From assembly GCA_958295665.1 (NCBI GenBank), contig OY282559.1, positions 133,837,241 through 133,901,240 on the forward strand: DNA of 64,000 bases, in the 5' to 3' direction. The position numbers were made by a program, and so were the translations under genes. This document shows positions 33,345 to 43,908 of this stretch, one piece after another. This stretch comes from Tipula vernalis (taxonomy: Eukaryota; Arthropoda; Insecta; Diptera; Tipulidae). Each line of letters opens with the position of its first letter. Position 1 is the first letter of the stretch. The notes below the pieces were generated by a model that saw only the letters and a program-made list of their open reading frames with translations, made no database searches and was not told the origin of the DNA.

Positions 33345-34690
33345 TTTTGATGTCCTGATTTAGATTTATAGATTTAAAGAATCCTGAGTTCTGGCATTGG
33401 ATTCCTGAGGAACGAGCATCTAATCATGTACATAGTTAAAATGTGCTATCTTATGCTAACCTGTTTAACTTTTATCATTTAACATTTATTGTACTAATAA
33501 TGGATTATCTATTAATTGCTTAGGTGACTGCTAACGGATTGAATCTGTCCCAACTAGTAATCTTATCTTTCGGTTAAGGAGGTGTAAATGGGGGTACGAT
33601 GTGTGCCCGGGGAATAATGAAGATCCTCTTATAATAATTATTCATTTGAGTAATAAAATTTGGTATTATGGTGGTTATTAGTTTTATTTAGTTTTCAGAG
33701 TCGTCCGGAAATTTTTATATTAATTTTATTTGTTGATTCTTGATATACTTATAGTACATAATTGAATTATTAATAAGTCTAGGTGTTGCGGTGCGGTAAT
33801 ATTATCATTTAAATCATTTTAAATAAATTTTATAAAATAATTGAATTAATAAGTATTTATTTTATTTTCTGTATCGGTAGGAAATTGATGATTAGTTTAA
33901 GTTAAATTTTTATGTTTAAATAGTTTAATGTTCATGTTAATTCTTGTAGCAGTAAATAACAATTATTTAATTGGAGATAAAAGAAACAGTAATAAGGAAA
34001 TAAGTGTTGTTATTTTAAAGTTTTATTAAATATTTTATCAGGTAAATTAATGAAAGGCGGACAGGGGTATAATTAGAGCATTAATAATTTTGAAGTCCTG
34101 TTTTAGATTTAGGATTTAGGGAGTTATGAGTATCCGGCCCTGGATTCCAGAGAAATGATCATCTTATAATGTTATAAATTTAGGGAGTCCTGAGTATCCG
34201 GCCCTGAATTCCAGAGAAATGATCATCTAATAATGTAGTTAGATTGTGCTGTCTTGTGCTAATCTTTTTATTATGTTGTGTTTTGTTTATTAATGTATAT
34301 TAATTAGTTTAGTTTAAAGAATATTTAAAGGGATCTCTTCCTTAATATGTTAATAAATAATCCAATTTTCAGAATATAATATAGTTCCAAAATTAATCAT
34401 TATTATAGGGATTAAATTAATCCTAAGTTTCAGAATTAAATTTTAGCTTGAATCAACCCTCCAGGATCAAGAAGTAGTAAATTAGCTGTAGTTTAGAAAT
34501 TGTGTTGTCCTGTGCTAACTATTTTACTATATAATTACTAACAATTTACTAACTATCGGCTATACCTAGGTGTCTGTAACCGGGCCGATTCTGTCACTTC
34601 TAACTATCCTATCCTATCCTTCGGTTTTGTTATGTGTGAAAGAGTGCACGGTGGGACCCGGCCAGGGGTGGACATGATGCTGCCACATTT
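33345..34690 (+). repeat. Diverged internal modules of the retroposon
   Basis: The module 'CCTGAGT.TCCGGCCCTGGATT' followed by 'CCAGAGAAATGATCATC' occurs at about 34125-34170 and 34185-34230, with a diverged copy near 33385-33425. Downstream words (TGTGCTNTCTTGTGCTAA; TCTGTC.C..CTA.TA.TC; CTTTCGGTT) recur in the same order near 33450-33590 and 34250-34630. This shows internal duplication of the retroposon. Confidence 0.6.
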
Positions 34691-34873
34691 ATGTGATATC
34701 GCGGGTGATTGTGCTCTCCTTGTTGTAATGGTGCTTAGGTATCTTCAGTAAGGAAAGCATTCACCTGTGTTATAAAGTTGGTGTGACAGTTTAATGACCA
34801 CATCACTAACACGGGATTTCTTGCTTCATAAGCTTGGCCGTGCATTCATATCAATCAATCAATCAATCAATCA

Positions 34874-36040
34874 ATTAAATTTGCTTTTATCAATTAGACC
34901 GCAGCAAGTAAACGCTTTTACCACAGTTTCACTTGAAAGATTTTTCGTAAACCCAACTACCCATTCAGAAACAGTTTGATATGACGGCATTTTCGGGTTA
35001 CCTTGCTTCGTTTGTTTACCCGGATCATTAATTGCTTCACTTATATAATTATCATAGCTATCATTGTAAAAATCTTGAAAACTTTTGTTACAAACCACAT
35101 CTAAGGGTTGCAACAAACCCGTCATTTTCGGTGGTACAATGGCAATAAACAAATTGTGTTTCTCATATGGGTTATTCTCCGCTAACGCTATGTGAGGTCC
35201 ATAGGAGTCAATAATTAAAAGTACTGGTTCCCGAAACAAACTTATCTGTGGTCGTTTCATTATGACATTGGTTAAGTAGTTTTTGAGTATATCACTGCTC
35301 CACATACCAGTGTTATTGACTTCAACAATACAGTTACCATCTACTTTTGGAATCTTCTTTAATTTAGAAAAAAGTAAATGTGGTTTAAGGAATTGTCCAT
35401 CCGCCGAAATAGTAAAAGTCGTTGTAAATTTTTTGTGTGAAGAATTGGCTTTCTTCATTACCACATTTCGAATGCCTTTAAAAGTTATAGTAGTTGAAGG
35501 TTCACATTCAAAATAACGTGGCACTTGATCCATATTTAAAATATTTTTATCTTCGATTTTTTTTTCTTCAATAATTTTTTGAATTCTGTGAATAAATTCT
35601 CTAACTATTCTGTCAGAACCTTCCGGTAGAATACGGCATGTGGTCTGTCGCCTGGAAACTAAGTTATAGCGAACTTTAAATCGGCTAAGCCAACCCGCAG
35701 ACGCCTTAAATTCTTTATATATATCGCCAGAGAAATCATTTTTTAAGGTAAGTGCCATTGACTGAATATATTTATCCTTAACGCGAAGACCATTTTTGTT
35801 TCTCGTTTTAATCCAGTCGATGACTTTAGCCTCCAACTCTGCGAACTCTGTATTACGACCACCGCCGCCCAAACGCCTCGCTACTCTTGTAGAAATATTT
35901 GAGTTATTCAACGTCTCGTGCAATTTTTCCTTATTTTTTAACCAGCCACGTATAGTTGAAGTAGTTAAATTATACTTCTTAGCTAAAGCAGCAAAGCCTT
36001 TTCCAGCCGTGTTGGATTGGTATTCTTTGAGAATCTGCAT
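34874..36040 (-). pseudogene. pogo-type transposase, main part
   Basis: 389 codons open from ATG at 36040. Residues 1-50 form the psq-type HTH (KEYQSN..KGFAALAKKYNL and STIRGWLKNKE). Residues 78-130 form a CENP-B-type HTH (GLRVKDKYIQ to WLSRFKVRYNL). The DDE_1 core has 'NMDQVP' (D171), 'LLIIDSYGPH' (D278) and 'MTGLLQPLDV' (D314), i.e. an intact D,D,D triad. The frame runs into the retroposon tail and stops; the true C terminus is at 30823-30936. An upstream ATG (36077) with the usual 'MSKK' start is out of frame by one base, so the N terminus may also be damaged. Predicted role: nuclear cut-and-paste transposase recognising the CAGTCTTCCCCC ends. Confidence 0.85.
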
Positions 36041-36660
36041 TTTAAAATTTAAGGAATATGATTTCCTTTTTTGACATTTTGACGCCTATAAATAATAAAA
36101 GCAATGTACCATGTAACGGTTCTCTATGTAATTTTACTTTTACCGGCAAATAATATTCGTCTAAATAGTTTCGGATCATTTGTCTTAAAATGTAAAGAAA
36201 ACTTATTAAATATATTAATTTCACTTCGTCCTCACCTTTAATTGTACACTTTCAATAACACTCCGAATTTCTATAACACAGTTATATAGAAAATTTCAAT
36301 CAGAAATATAAAAAAATAAGTGTGGCGTTCAGTTGTTGACGAAAAGTCGTTAGTTAATGCGCCAAAATCTGACGTTTAATATTAAGTAGTGCCATCGTTC
36401 TTTTTAGTTTATTTGCTGTGAAATAATTAAAGTGTTATCACAGTACATTTTTTTAAGCTATTTTGGAATAGAGATTGAGCAACATAATGTTTTTTTGTAA
36501 TTCGAAAAAAGGAGGAAAAATATGTTCAATTAAATATTGTCATTTTTCAAATTTTTGAGAAGTTTAAAAATATAAATCAAATAAAACGCCCAAGGCGCTC
36601 TATTTGAATAAAAGGCCCAGTGAGCGCACTATTCGTTTAAAACGCTTAGGCGTTTATTAC
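36041..36660. other. pogo 5' non-coding region
   Basis: It lies between the transposase start and the right inverted repeat. The GC-poor stretch contains inverted CGCCTA/TAGGCG words (36585-36660) that extend the terminal repeat. No separate gene. Confidence 0.5.
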
Positions 36661-36674
36661 GGGGGAAGACTGTA

Positions 36675-37090
36675 GTCACCACTAATACCACTGCAATCCA
36701 GTCACAATGTTGAACTTTTCTAACGCTTTCACTACGGCTAAAGGCTCTAATTCATAACTAGAATAATTTTCTTCTGCTGCTGTTGTTTTGCGACTAAAAT
36801 GTAGGACGGAACTTGTTGTCTTCACTATTTCGCTGTAATAATATGGCACCATAGCCATGATTGTATGTGTCCGTATAAAGTTCCATTTCGCTTCACATTT
36901 AAAGATCTTTAGAACTGGCTCCGACGTTAATAAGTATATGCTCTAATTTGTGGATTACATTTTGGTGGATATTTGTAAACTCAAACTTGGCATCTTTCTT
37001 TAGTAGTTCGGTTAACGGCCTTGCAATTAAAGAGTAGTTTGGTATAAATTTACGAAAGTGTCAAGTTAGACCGATAAAACTTTGTACATC
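36675..37090 (-). pseudogene. Gypsy RNase H domain
   Basis: The minus strand reads an RT-connection with 'RKFIPNYSLIARPLTELLKK' near 36990-37060, then 'ELYTDTYNHGYGAILLQ' near 36850-36890 and 'TTAAEENYSSYELEPLAVVK' near 36740-36790. These match the TD-S.GxGavL and 'E..Y..yelE.LAvv.al' RNase H motifs of Ty3/gypsy pol. The expected TDAS is TDTY. Stops are present, and the domain ends at the pogo TA at 36673. Confidence 0.85.
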
Positions 37091-37092
37091 TT

Positions 37093-37839
37093 TCATATTT
37101 TATTGAATAAAATAAATAAATATTTCGGATTTGTAAATTTCATAACTGCCCTCGTCTTAGCTTCAGATGGTTTTATCTCTCCGTTGCGAATTATATATCC
37201 TAAATATTCTACGGCTTCTTGAAGAAAACAGCATTTTTGCCAATTAAACTTCAATCCATAATCGCTTGCAATGTTTAGTACCAAGTTTAGTGTTTCCAAG
37301 TTCTCCTCTATCGTCCGCGAAAAAATAATTATGTCATCATTGATAAGGTTTTGAAAAATTTTATTTAGGAACCGTTGAAACGCTGGCGGTGCCGTACATA
37401 GACCAAATGGTACATAACAAAACTCAAAATGACCATGTGGTGGTGTTACAAATGCAGTATATTTGCAACTACTCTCCTCTACTGGCAAGTGAAAAAATCC
37501 GTTTTGCAGGTCTAATGTTGAGAAATATTTCGCGGACTGTAATTCGTCTACTAGATCTTCAATTAGCGACAGAGGGTAGCGATCGATTATTACTTCTTTA
37601 TTTAAACGCCTGTAATCGATACAAATTCTTTTTCTACTATCTTTTGTACTTACTGAAATACTTGGTCTTACAATCCCCTTTTCCAGCCATTCAGAGACCT
37701 GATGGTTTACTTCTTTTTTATCATTTTGGTTGAGTTGTCTTGGTGGTTGACAGATTGGATTTTCACTTCTCATCAAAATTTTTAAAGCAAATGGGCAACT
37801 TTTTTTTTGTGGTTTATAGTTCTCTCTGCTTATCGCCAA
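37093..37839 (-). pseudogene. Gypsy reverse transcriptase
   Basis: 248 open codons with 'EWLEKGIVRPSIS', 'RICIDYRRLNKEVIIDRYPL', 'YFSTLDLQNGFFHLPV', 'TPPHGHFEFCYVPFGL', 'PPAFQRFLNKIF' and 'FLQEAVEYLGYIIRNGEI': finger, palm and thumb blocks of Ty3/gypsy RT in order. The catalytic YxDD box is degenerate (INDDIIIFS), so the enzyme would probably be inactive even though the frame is open. The frame overlaps the protease fragment at its N terminus. Confidence 0.9.
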
Positions 37840-38101
37840 TTTCGACTGGATTTTCTTTTTCTACTAATAGACAGTTTAACAGGCAAAATTCATCCTTCTT
37901 TTTTATTTTAATCCGACCATTTTGAGTATAACTTACGGCACTTTTAAGAACGTCAAATCCAACTAAAAGCGGTATGGCTAACATGTTTGATTCGACCACT
38001 TTAACATCGGCTTGAAAGAATTCATCATCAATCATCATCAACTCTGTTTTGATTGATTGATCATCAAATTCGATGATTGATTTGTTTCGATGGTGTATCA
38101 T
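37814..38101 (-). pseudogene. Gypsy protease, C-terminal half
   Basis: About 95 codons. 'FFQADVKVVESNMLAIPLLV' and 'GFDVLKSA' resemble the flap-to-'iG.D.L' part of retropepsins in gypsy elements. The catalytic D(T/S)G motif that should lie upstream is not in this frame. Confidence 0.6.
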
Positions 38102-38199
38102 ACGCCTTCCACAAAGTTATAATCAATTACCGCCCGATCTTTTACGTTACCCACGACAGCTATTTCTCTTAGGCCAAAACTATATTCTCTAAAAGTTTC

Positions 38200-38462
38200 G
38201 GTTTTCAGTTTTCTTCTTTCTCTCAGTCGTTTATGAATTTTTATGAATTTCAGCACTACTCATTTCGATATGAAATTCTTTGATTAAACTCTTTCTTAAT
38301 GATCGCCATGATTTTACTTCAGGATATGCTTTCAGAGCTTTGGCTGCTGATCCTGATAAATCAACAATCAATAATTGTATTGGATCTAAATTAGAAAGTT
38401 TAATTGAATTTTCTACATCGTCAATCCAAGCTTCAATCCATACTGTCGCAAAAACTTGGAAT
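38200..38462 (-). pseudogene. Gypsy gag fragment
   Basis: The minus strand reads 'WIDDVENSIKLSNLDPIQLL' and 'AAKALKAYPEVKSWRSLRKS', matching the retrotransposon gag consensus (helix, then 'W..l...l...F'). A stop follows at about 38250. No CCHC knuckle was found before the protease, suggesting a deletion. Confidence 0.65.
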
Positions 38463-38508
38463 AGATGATTGTATGTCCCTTAACTGAATTATATTTGAAT
38501 GTTGAAAA

Positions 38509-38649
38509 TAATCTTCTGTGTATTAAGCCACAACAACTTAATCGAAATATTTACAATTAATAATATGCAAATCAGCGGGAAGTCAATTACACAAGTAATT
38601 ATATCAGGTATGGGCAAAATAACGTCAATGAACCATTGTAAAATTCCTC
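38509..38649 (-). repeat. Right LTR remnant of the gypsy element (5' LTR in element sense)
   Basis: Direct repeat of 25583-25722. Gag begins about 50 bp inside it. A (TA)n tract follows on its outer side (38652-38680). Confidence 0.75.
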
Positions 38650-38758
38650 ACTTATATATATATATACCTATATATAACTCTTTGGCTTCATTTTCTAAAA
38701 AAATTAAGGCCTGTGAAGATAGCCTAGAATTTTATGCCAGAAAATAAAAAACTCAAAT

Positions 38759-39113
38759 CAGGCAATACTAACAAAATTAGGATAGTCACGCACATCGTCT
38801 AGTGTGAAGTTATCCCAGTCCAGGATTTTATTATATGTATATATGTCAAAGACATATAACGGGCTTAGTAGAGCTAGTTTCATGATGATCGGTATGTTGC
38901 AAGTTGCCGAAATATGGCCTTTGTCTTGGAAGTCCATGCTTTTACGCAAAAGCTTGCAACATACCGACCATCGTGAAATTAGCATATTAATTAGCCCGTT
39001 GTATGCCCATTTAAGAAGTTTTAGTCAAAATATATAAATATAATAAAATCCTGGGCTGGGATAACTTCACACAAGAGTATATGTGGCTATCATAATTTTG
39101 TTAGTGTTGCCTG
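38759..39113. mobile_element. Foldback MITE, 355 bp
   Basis: It begins CAGGCAATACTAACAAAATT and ends with the inverse AATTTTGTTAGTGTTGCCTG. The two arms match over about 150 bp each, including GTGTGAAGTTATCCCAG, CCAGGATTTTATTATA and GGTATGTTGCAAG. No protein and no clear target duplication were seen. Short ORFs on both strands inside are artefacts of the palindrome. Confidence 0.85.
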
Positions 39114-39149
39114 TGCTAACTTCACATGCCTACATATGATGTTTACCAA

Positions 39150-39880
39150 TCGATCAATCCTAGTAAATAATATGACTCTAATGTGTTTCGCGGCTATATT
39201 TCAGCATGTCATCCCATTGGTGGAACTATAACAGACAAATATTGTGAAATTAGTGTCCGGATGTCAAAACTTGAACAGATTCAGTTGAATTGCGACAATC
39301 AAATAAAATACGTCTCTAACGTGTTTCGCGACCTTATTTCTTGGCCATTGATGGAAGCTGGATCTAACATAAAATCATGACACCATTGGAGTCCAGAATT
39401 CAGTTGAGTCCATCAAATAAAATGCTACTCTAAAGGTATATATGCCCCATTCACAAACGGCAATGGCAACACAATTTATAAATTTTGACAATTTATAAAT
39501 TTTTTCTATTATTTATGAATTTTGATATTGCAAATGAAACAACGTGTTCGGTGGCCATATTTGAGATGTTCGACGTAAGTTGATGCAGAAAATTGTCGTG
39601 AGATTGGTGTCCCGAAATCAGAACTTGATTTGAGTATTCAGTTGAATTGCGAAAATCAAATAAAATACGACTCTAACGTGTTTCACAACCATATTTGCTC
39701 ATCTCTCATCCTCATGAAAAAAAATCTTAAAATATTCCGTTATCCTGGCCATTGATGGAACTAACAGAGAATCAGCGTGAGATTAGTGTTTCAGAATCCA
39801 GGTATTCGTTTAATTACGAGAATCGTATAAAACATTTCTCACATATAGCCATGTCGGTTTGGTCGCTGTTTCCTATTTAC
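39150..39880. repeat. Tandem repeat field (GTGTTTCGCG.CC unit)
   Basis: Units with 'CTCTAACGTGTTTCGCGACC', 'CCATTGATGGAACT' or 'CATTGGTGGAACTA', 'GAAATTAGTGTCC' and 'TTCAGTTGAATTGCGA.AATC' recur in the same order at about 39175-39290, 39290-39420, 39540-39680 and 39680-39830. Copies are diverged and spacing is uneven (roughly 130-240 bp). No coding potential. Confidence 0.65.
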
Positions 39881-41924
39881 TGATTCTAGTCGTATTCCCC
39901 CTGATAATTTTTTAAAATAAACGCTAAAATCAATAACGCAAAATAATGATATTGTAAAATTGTTTGTGGTGTCAACATTTTTTAAAAATTTATTTGTAAT
40001 GGTATACAAATGTTTTAATCTATTCCCGTTTTGTGCATTTTTATTAAATTTTGTTGATTAATTTAATCATTTAAGGTTCAGCCAGATTTGACAAGAACCA
40101 TTTTTTCGTTTAGAATTTTTGAATAAAATGATGTTGCTCTAAAATTCTTCTTTAGTGTAATTGGGTCGAAGAATACTATCGATTTGAAAACAGTAATACG
40201 ATAGAAATCTGATGGCTAAAGATACAAACAACAAAGCATAATCAGCAATAATAAAATTGATTACATAGATCATTGCAGGTGCCTGCCCATAAATTATATC
40301 AGTTAAACAGCGTACACAAACAAACTACAGAGGTTACAGGTGAAGCAGTATTAAGCGGTTTTATTAAATTAACTTTATTATTCTGTTACACGTACCACTA
40401 TTAAACCACACCAAGTAACGACAATTTAAACATGACCAACAACTAATCAAAAATAAAAGACGAACTATTCAACCGTATTAAGATGACTGTCACGTGCCAA
40501 CAATAGCGATTACATTTTATTTTATTACACTTTAAAAAACAACAATAACACAAATTATACGAAGCACGCGATCATCACACAACTACAAAGTACATACAGT
40601 AGTTTTTATTTTAATTTATATGATGATCAACTTTATAGTGGCAAAGATCACGATTCTCAAATTCCAAGTATACAAGCTTGTATACATTCAAAATTGTTAC
40701 ACTAATAAGAAATTGTATTTTGTTCGGTCATGCATGATCACCCGAACATGATGCAAAAATTCATTTTGACATATCGTTATTCGTTCGTTACGCCATCTAC
40801 AAACATACTATATATTTATAGCATTAGAATAGAAACTTTCCATATCGATCGATCGATTTCGATTTTTTTATTAACCAATCAATTATTTTTGTTGTGATCA
40901 AACAACAATACGAGTACAACATGTATCTTAAAACAATTATTATTAGATCGGAACGGCTGCTGTTGTGCATGTTAAATTTTATTAATGAAATATAAAAAAA
41001 AAATATTCAAAGGGTGTCTCAGATTTTATTGTTGTTGTTGTTATTATATTTTTTAGATCGATTATCGTTTTGAGCGCCTCATTATAAAAATGTATGTGGT
41101 TTGGTTTTAAAATATTTTAATTCGTTTTAAATCTTTGATTAATTTAATACGGTTGAGATGAGTGATTTTTATTTTTTTTTTATTACAATTTTAAATTGAA
41201 ATGTTTTGAGAGGGATGTGCCAATTTTAACAATTAATATAATCATAATCACCGTTCTGTAATTGAATTTGAAATTATCGTCTCTCTCTCTCTCTCTGATT
41301 GGATTAACCTGGGGGCAACATTAAACTCAAAACTGCATTATATTAAGTTAAAATGTTTTGTAATTATATTTTTTATGACTGAATTATTTCAGGCCAATAA
41401 ACTGAAATTTTTATTAGTAATCACAAGTCATGTAAAAAATTTGTGAAAATATTTACGATCTTAAGGTGAAAAAATGTGCCCCATAAAAGTTTTGTTTGAA
41501 TTTTAGAGACTCTTGTAACTTTATATTGTAGAAAAAGTGTTAATTCAGTTAATTATGCGCTTGGATAAGCATTTTTCGTTCCTAATCTTAATACTGTTAC
41601 AGAATCACATAAAGTTTGCAATCATGTAATAGCTTAATAGCAGGTAGGTGAACCCTTCGATGGTTATATAAGACGATTAAAAAATCAGATGTTATAAGTA
41701 AGGTGAATTTGAATATTCATGTTAAAAGATGTTATGAAGATTTAATGGTTACGACTAATAGGGTTGTGTAAATTGGTGTTACTGTGAAACCAACTTTCGT
41801 GCCAGGTTTAGAAACATAATAATCAAGCAGTAAAGTGTCAGGCTTTTCAAATAGATACAAAGGTCAAAGAAAAGTTTTTATTTAATTTTTGCAATTTTTT
41901 AAACAGATTAAAAAATTGCAAAAA
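39881..41924. other. Gene-free AT-rich stretch with a CT microsatellite
   Basis: No coding motif. A (CT)8 tract lies at 41280-41296. An inverted pair at about 41871-41936 (AAAAGTTTTTATTTAATTTT and its complement) flanks the boundary with the next LINE relic and may form a hairpin. Confidence 0.45.
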
Positions 41925-43100
41925 TTAAATAAAAACTTTCTCAAACGAGTCTCTCGACATATGAAAATCAGAATCTCCAAGCACTGAATTAAACACACGC
42001 GATGCTATCAAAATTGGTTTCGAAAGGTCGAAGAGTAACAGTCCATCGCGTGGACGCATTTGGCTTACCATAGGACCATTCGGATTTAAGCGTGAGAGCA
42101 ACTCGGTACAATCGTTTCGAGAACTGAAAATATCAGTAATAAATATTGCTGATGCTATAACCGATAATAGGTTACAGCGATTTTGATGGTATAACATGTT
42201 CAATAGCCCGTGCAGACGGTAGACATCAAAGTGCATATAAAGCAAACTGCTTCCGAACTCCTCTATTCTATCCGAATGACAATGATAAGAAAGTGACAAT
42301 ACTGGTGATGCCAAAATAGAAGGAATAAAAAAACGTACAGCGATGTTTATGAAGCCCAACTTTAATATATGACTTCGGTTAATTATAATCAAACCGGTTA
42401 TAAACTCCACTCTGTCAGTGAAGGTGTTCACTATTTAGACGATATTGATGGAAAAGAGGTGATCGGGTACGATAGAATGAAAAAGTTCTTACTCTCGTTA
42501 AGGCTCAGTCTATTAGTAGTTGACCACGCTGTTAACTCGGGCGAAAATTTCATATCATCGGCGAAAAGGAGGCAGCTGGCAAACTCAAAGCAGTCAACAA
42601 TATCGTTGATACCTTGAGATACGCCTGATGTTCTGTGAAATAGCTGGGAACAAGAAAAAAAATCCTAATGAATTACCAGCGGTCGGAAAGCTAAGAACGC
42701 ACGCAACCATTAAATTGGAATAAACGTAGAAAGGATTGAGTGGTCCATCTTATCAAAAACCTTCGCACAACCCGTTAAACAACGTCCAGTTGTGGTCTGG
42801 AGTTTAAACTATTCAAAAATTTGCCACAAAAAGAAACAAAATTAGTCACTGTGGATATGCCTGAATAAAACCCGCGCTGAGCAGAAGAAATAAATGATTT
42901 ATTATGGAAAACCAAGACCCAGATAGTTACGTACTTCATTTCTTCTACCTTGAAATTAAAGACTTCCTAAGTATAACATTGAACATCCCGTTCAATGTCA
43001 TCCCGATAAAGTCGTTTAATATTTTAATGTTGTTGTAGCTGAAAACCTTATTCCGAACGAGTTGTTAAGCTATTTTGAGGATAATTTTGTAGGACGATTT
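41925..43100 (-). pseudogene. Decayed jockey-group LINE, reverse transcriptase and C terminus
   Basis: Right to left, near 42790-42890 'GFYSGISTVTNFVSF' and 'QLDVV' match the 'GF..g.ST.TNL ... QvDvvy.D' palm entry. Near 42460-42610 'FADDMK' is the catalytic FADD box with 'RLSLNESKNFFI'. The 168-codon frame 42431-41925 matches the C-terminal tail ('RLHGLLNMLYHQN', 'LLSRLNPNGP', 'ASRVFNSV', 'DFHMSRDSFEKV'). Frameshifts and stops separate the blocks. The plus-strand frame at 42369-42617 is a shadow of the RT palm. Confidence 0.8.
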
Positions 43101-43220
43101 ATAGCCAATAAGGCTGCAAGATTTACATGATTTACCATCCCAATATTTTCCGTTTTGTTGAAAGCCTAAAAATGGAGCATTCAAAAAAATGGAATGATAC
43201 GCATTACGATTACGAACGGA
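43101..43220. other. Short gap, nothing recognised
   Basis: It lies between the LINE relic and a small MITE. No motif. Confidence 0.4.
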
Positions 43221-43384
43221 AGACGGTTGATTCACGGCGCACCGTGAATTTTTATAAAAAACATTAAAAGCGAATTGTGATTGATTGTACTTGCTGTGAA
43301 TTGTGCATCATTAATTGTGTGTATAACGTGAATGGTTCGACGTAAATGGTGAAAAGTGAATTGTGCGCCGTGAATCAACCGTCT
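43221..43384. mobile_element. Small MITE, 164 bp, 22-bp inverted ends
   Basis: AGACGGTTGATTCACGGCGC at 43221 is exactly inverted at the right end (GTGCGCCGTGAATCAACCGTCT, ending at 43384). The interior repeats GTGAATTGTG-like words. No clear target duplication. Confidence 0.8.
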
Positions 43385-43802
43385 CCCAAATAAATAATCA
43401 AAATAATTTTCTGGACATTAAAATGACTGATGTATTGAAAGTGTATACAATAATAGCGTAAGTTAAACTAGCCCCAACAACATAAAATATTAGCATATTA
43501 TTAACATATGCCCACTAGAGCTAATAACAACATATCAATTGAGCCTCGATGATCTCTTAGAAGAAGTCAACACCAACAATAAGAAAACAGGAACTTCCAA
43601 CATAGGTGCAGCAACATGAAACTGAGCACCGAACTGACAAAACAAGAAAAACCACACATGTTCGCCAAATAGTTTACAAATTGCACTGTAAATAATGCCC
43701 AAATGAGACAAACCGGAAGTATCTTTGAAATTCGATTTAAAGCTCCCATAAAAGTAATCGAAAAATGGTTATGATCAAATCAAAATTATGGTAAATCCTT
43801 AC
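43385..43802. other. Gap before the full-length LINE
   Basis: No supported gene; the 60-codon minus frame at 43567-43749 has no known motif. The last bases lead into the LINE target duplication. Confidence 0.4.
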
Positions 43803-43817
43803 TCTAATTTAGTTTAG
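43803..43817. repeat. LINE target-site duplication, left copy
   Basis: TCTAATTTAGTTTAG, repeated exactly at 49448-49462. Confidence 0.9.
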
Positions 43818-43834
43818 GTTAGGTTAGGTTAGGT
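43818..43834 (-). repeat. Telomere-like (TTAGG)n tail of the LINE
   Basis: Plus strand GTTAGGTTAGGTTAGGTTGG, i.e. (CCTAA)n in element sense at the 3' end. It lies inside the target duplication and so belongs to the element, not to the target. Confidence 0.8.
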
Positions 43835-43908
43835 TGGAGTGGCTGCTTACGCACACTTAGACCGGTGACGGTCCATTGTGATACCACAGGATGTATCCCC
43901 TTTTACCC

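Larger units (their letters stand above)
30937..34873 (+). mobile_element. Unclassified 3.94-kb non-coding retroposon with (TCAA)n tail
   Basis: It is bounded by a 24-bp direct duplication (30913-30936 and 34874-34897, starting ATTAAATTTGCT) that interrupts the pogo transposase. Its right end is (TCAA)n at about 34850-34873, so the element reads left to right with a simple-repeat 3' tail, the mark of target-primed reverse transcription. I found no endonuclease, RT, gag or other motif in any frame. A 42-nt hairpin motif opens the element and recurs 1,655 bp later, and modules at 33.35-33.62 kb recur at 34.08-34.69 kb. Possible origins: a large non-autonomous partner of a LINE, or a retroposed long non-coding RNA. 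Long target duplications of this kind are known from several LINE clades. Confidence 0.75.
30161..36672 (-). mobile_element. pogo-type DNA transposon, split by a retroposon
   Basis: Terminal inverted repeats CAGTCTTCCCCCGTAA..CGCCTA.GCGTTTT are at 30161 and, inverted, ending at 36672. Both sides are flanked by TA, the Tc1/mariner/pogo target duplication. The element lies inside the gypsy RNase H region. Without the 3.94-kb retroposon at 30937-34873 and its 24-bp duplication it is about 2.55 kb, typical for pogo/Tigger elements, with the transposase on the minus strand and a second ORF near its 3' end. Confidence 0.9.
25583..38649 (-). mobile_element. Ty3/gypsy retrotransposon relic, expanded by nested insertions
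   Basis: Direct repeats of about 140 bp at both ends (25583-25722 and 38509-38649) are read as LTR remnants. Between them, on the minus strand and in the canonical order, lie gag (38462-38200), protease (38101-37814), RT (37839-37093), RNase H (37090-36675), HHCC finger (about 30160-29900) and integrase (29569-29345, continued at 26335-26100). Removing the inserted elements leaves roughly 3.5 kb, short for gypsy, so there are also deletions. The pieces become collinear only when the insertions at 26336-29343 and 30161-36672 are ignored. All parts are broken by stops or frameshifts; the element is old and dead. Confidence 0.85.

Noticed and set aside
42369..42617. Plus-strand ORF of 82 codons
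   Set aside because: It is antisense to the RT palm block (FADD box) of the minus-strand LINE relic.
43808..43834. (TTAGG)n as a genuine telomere or telomeric scar
   Set aside because: Only about four units, and they lie inside the LINE target duplication, so they are the element's tail.
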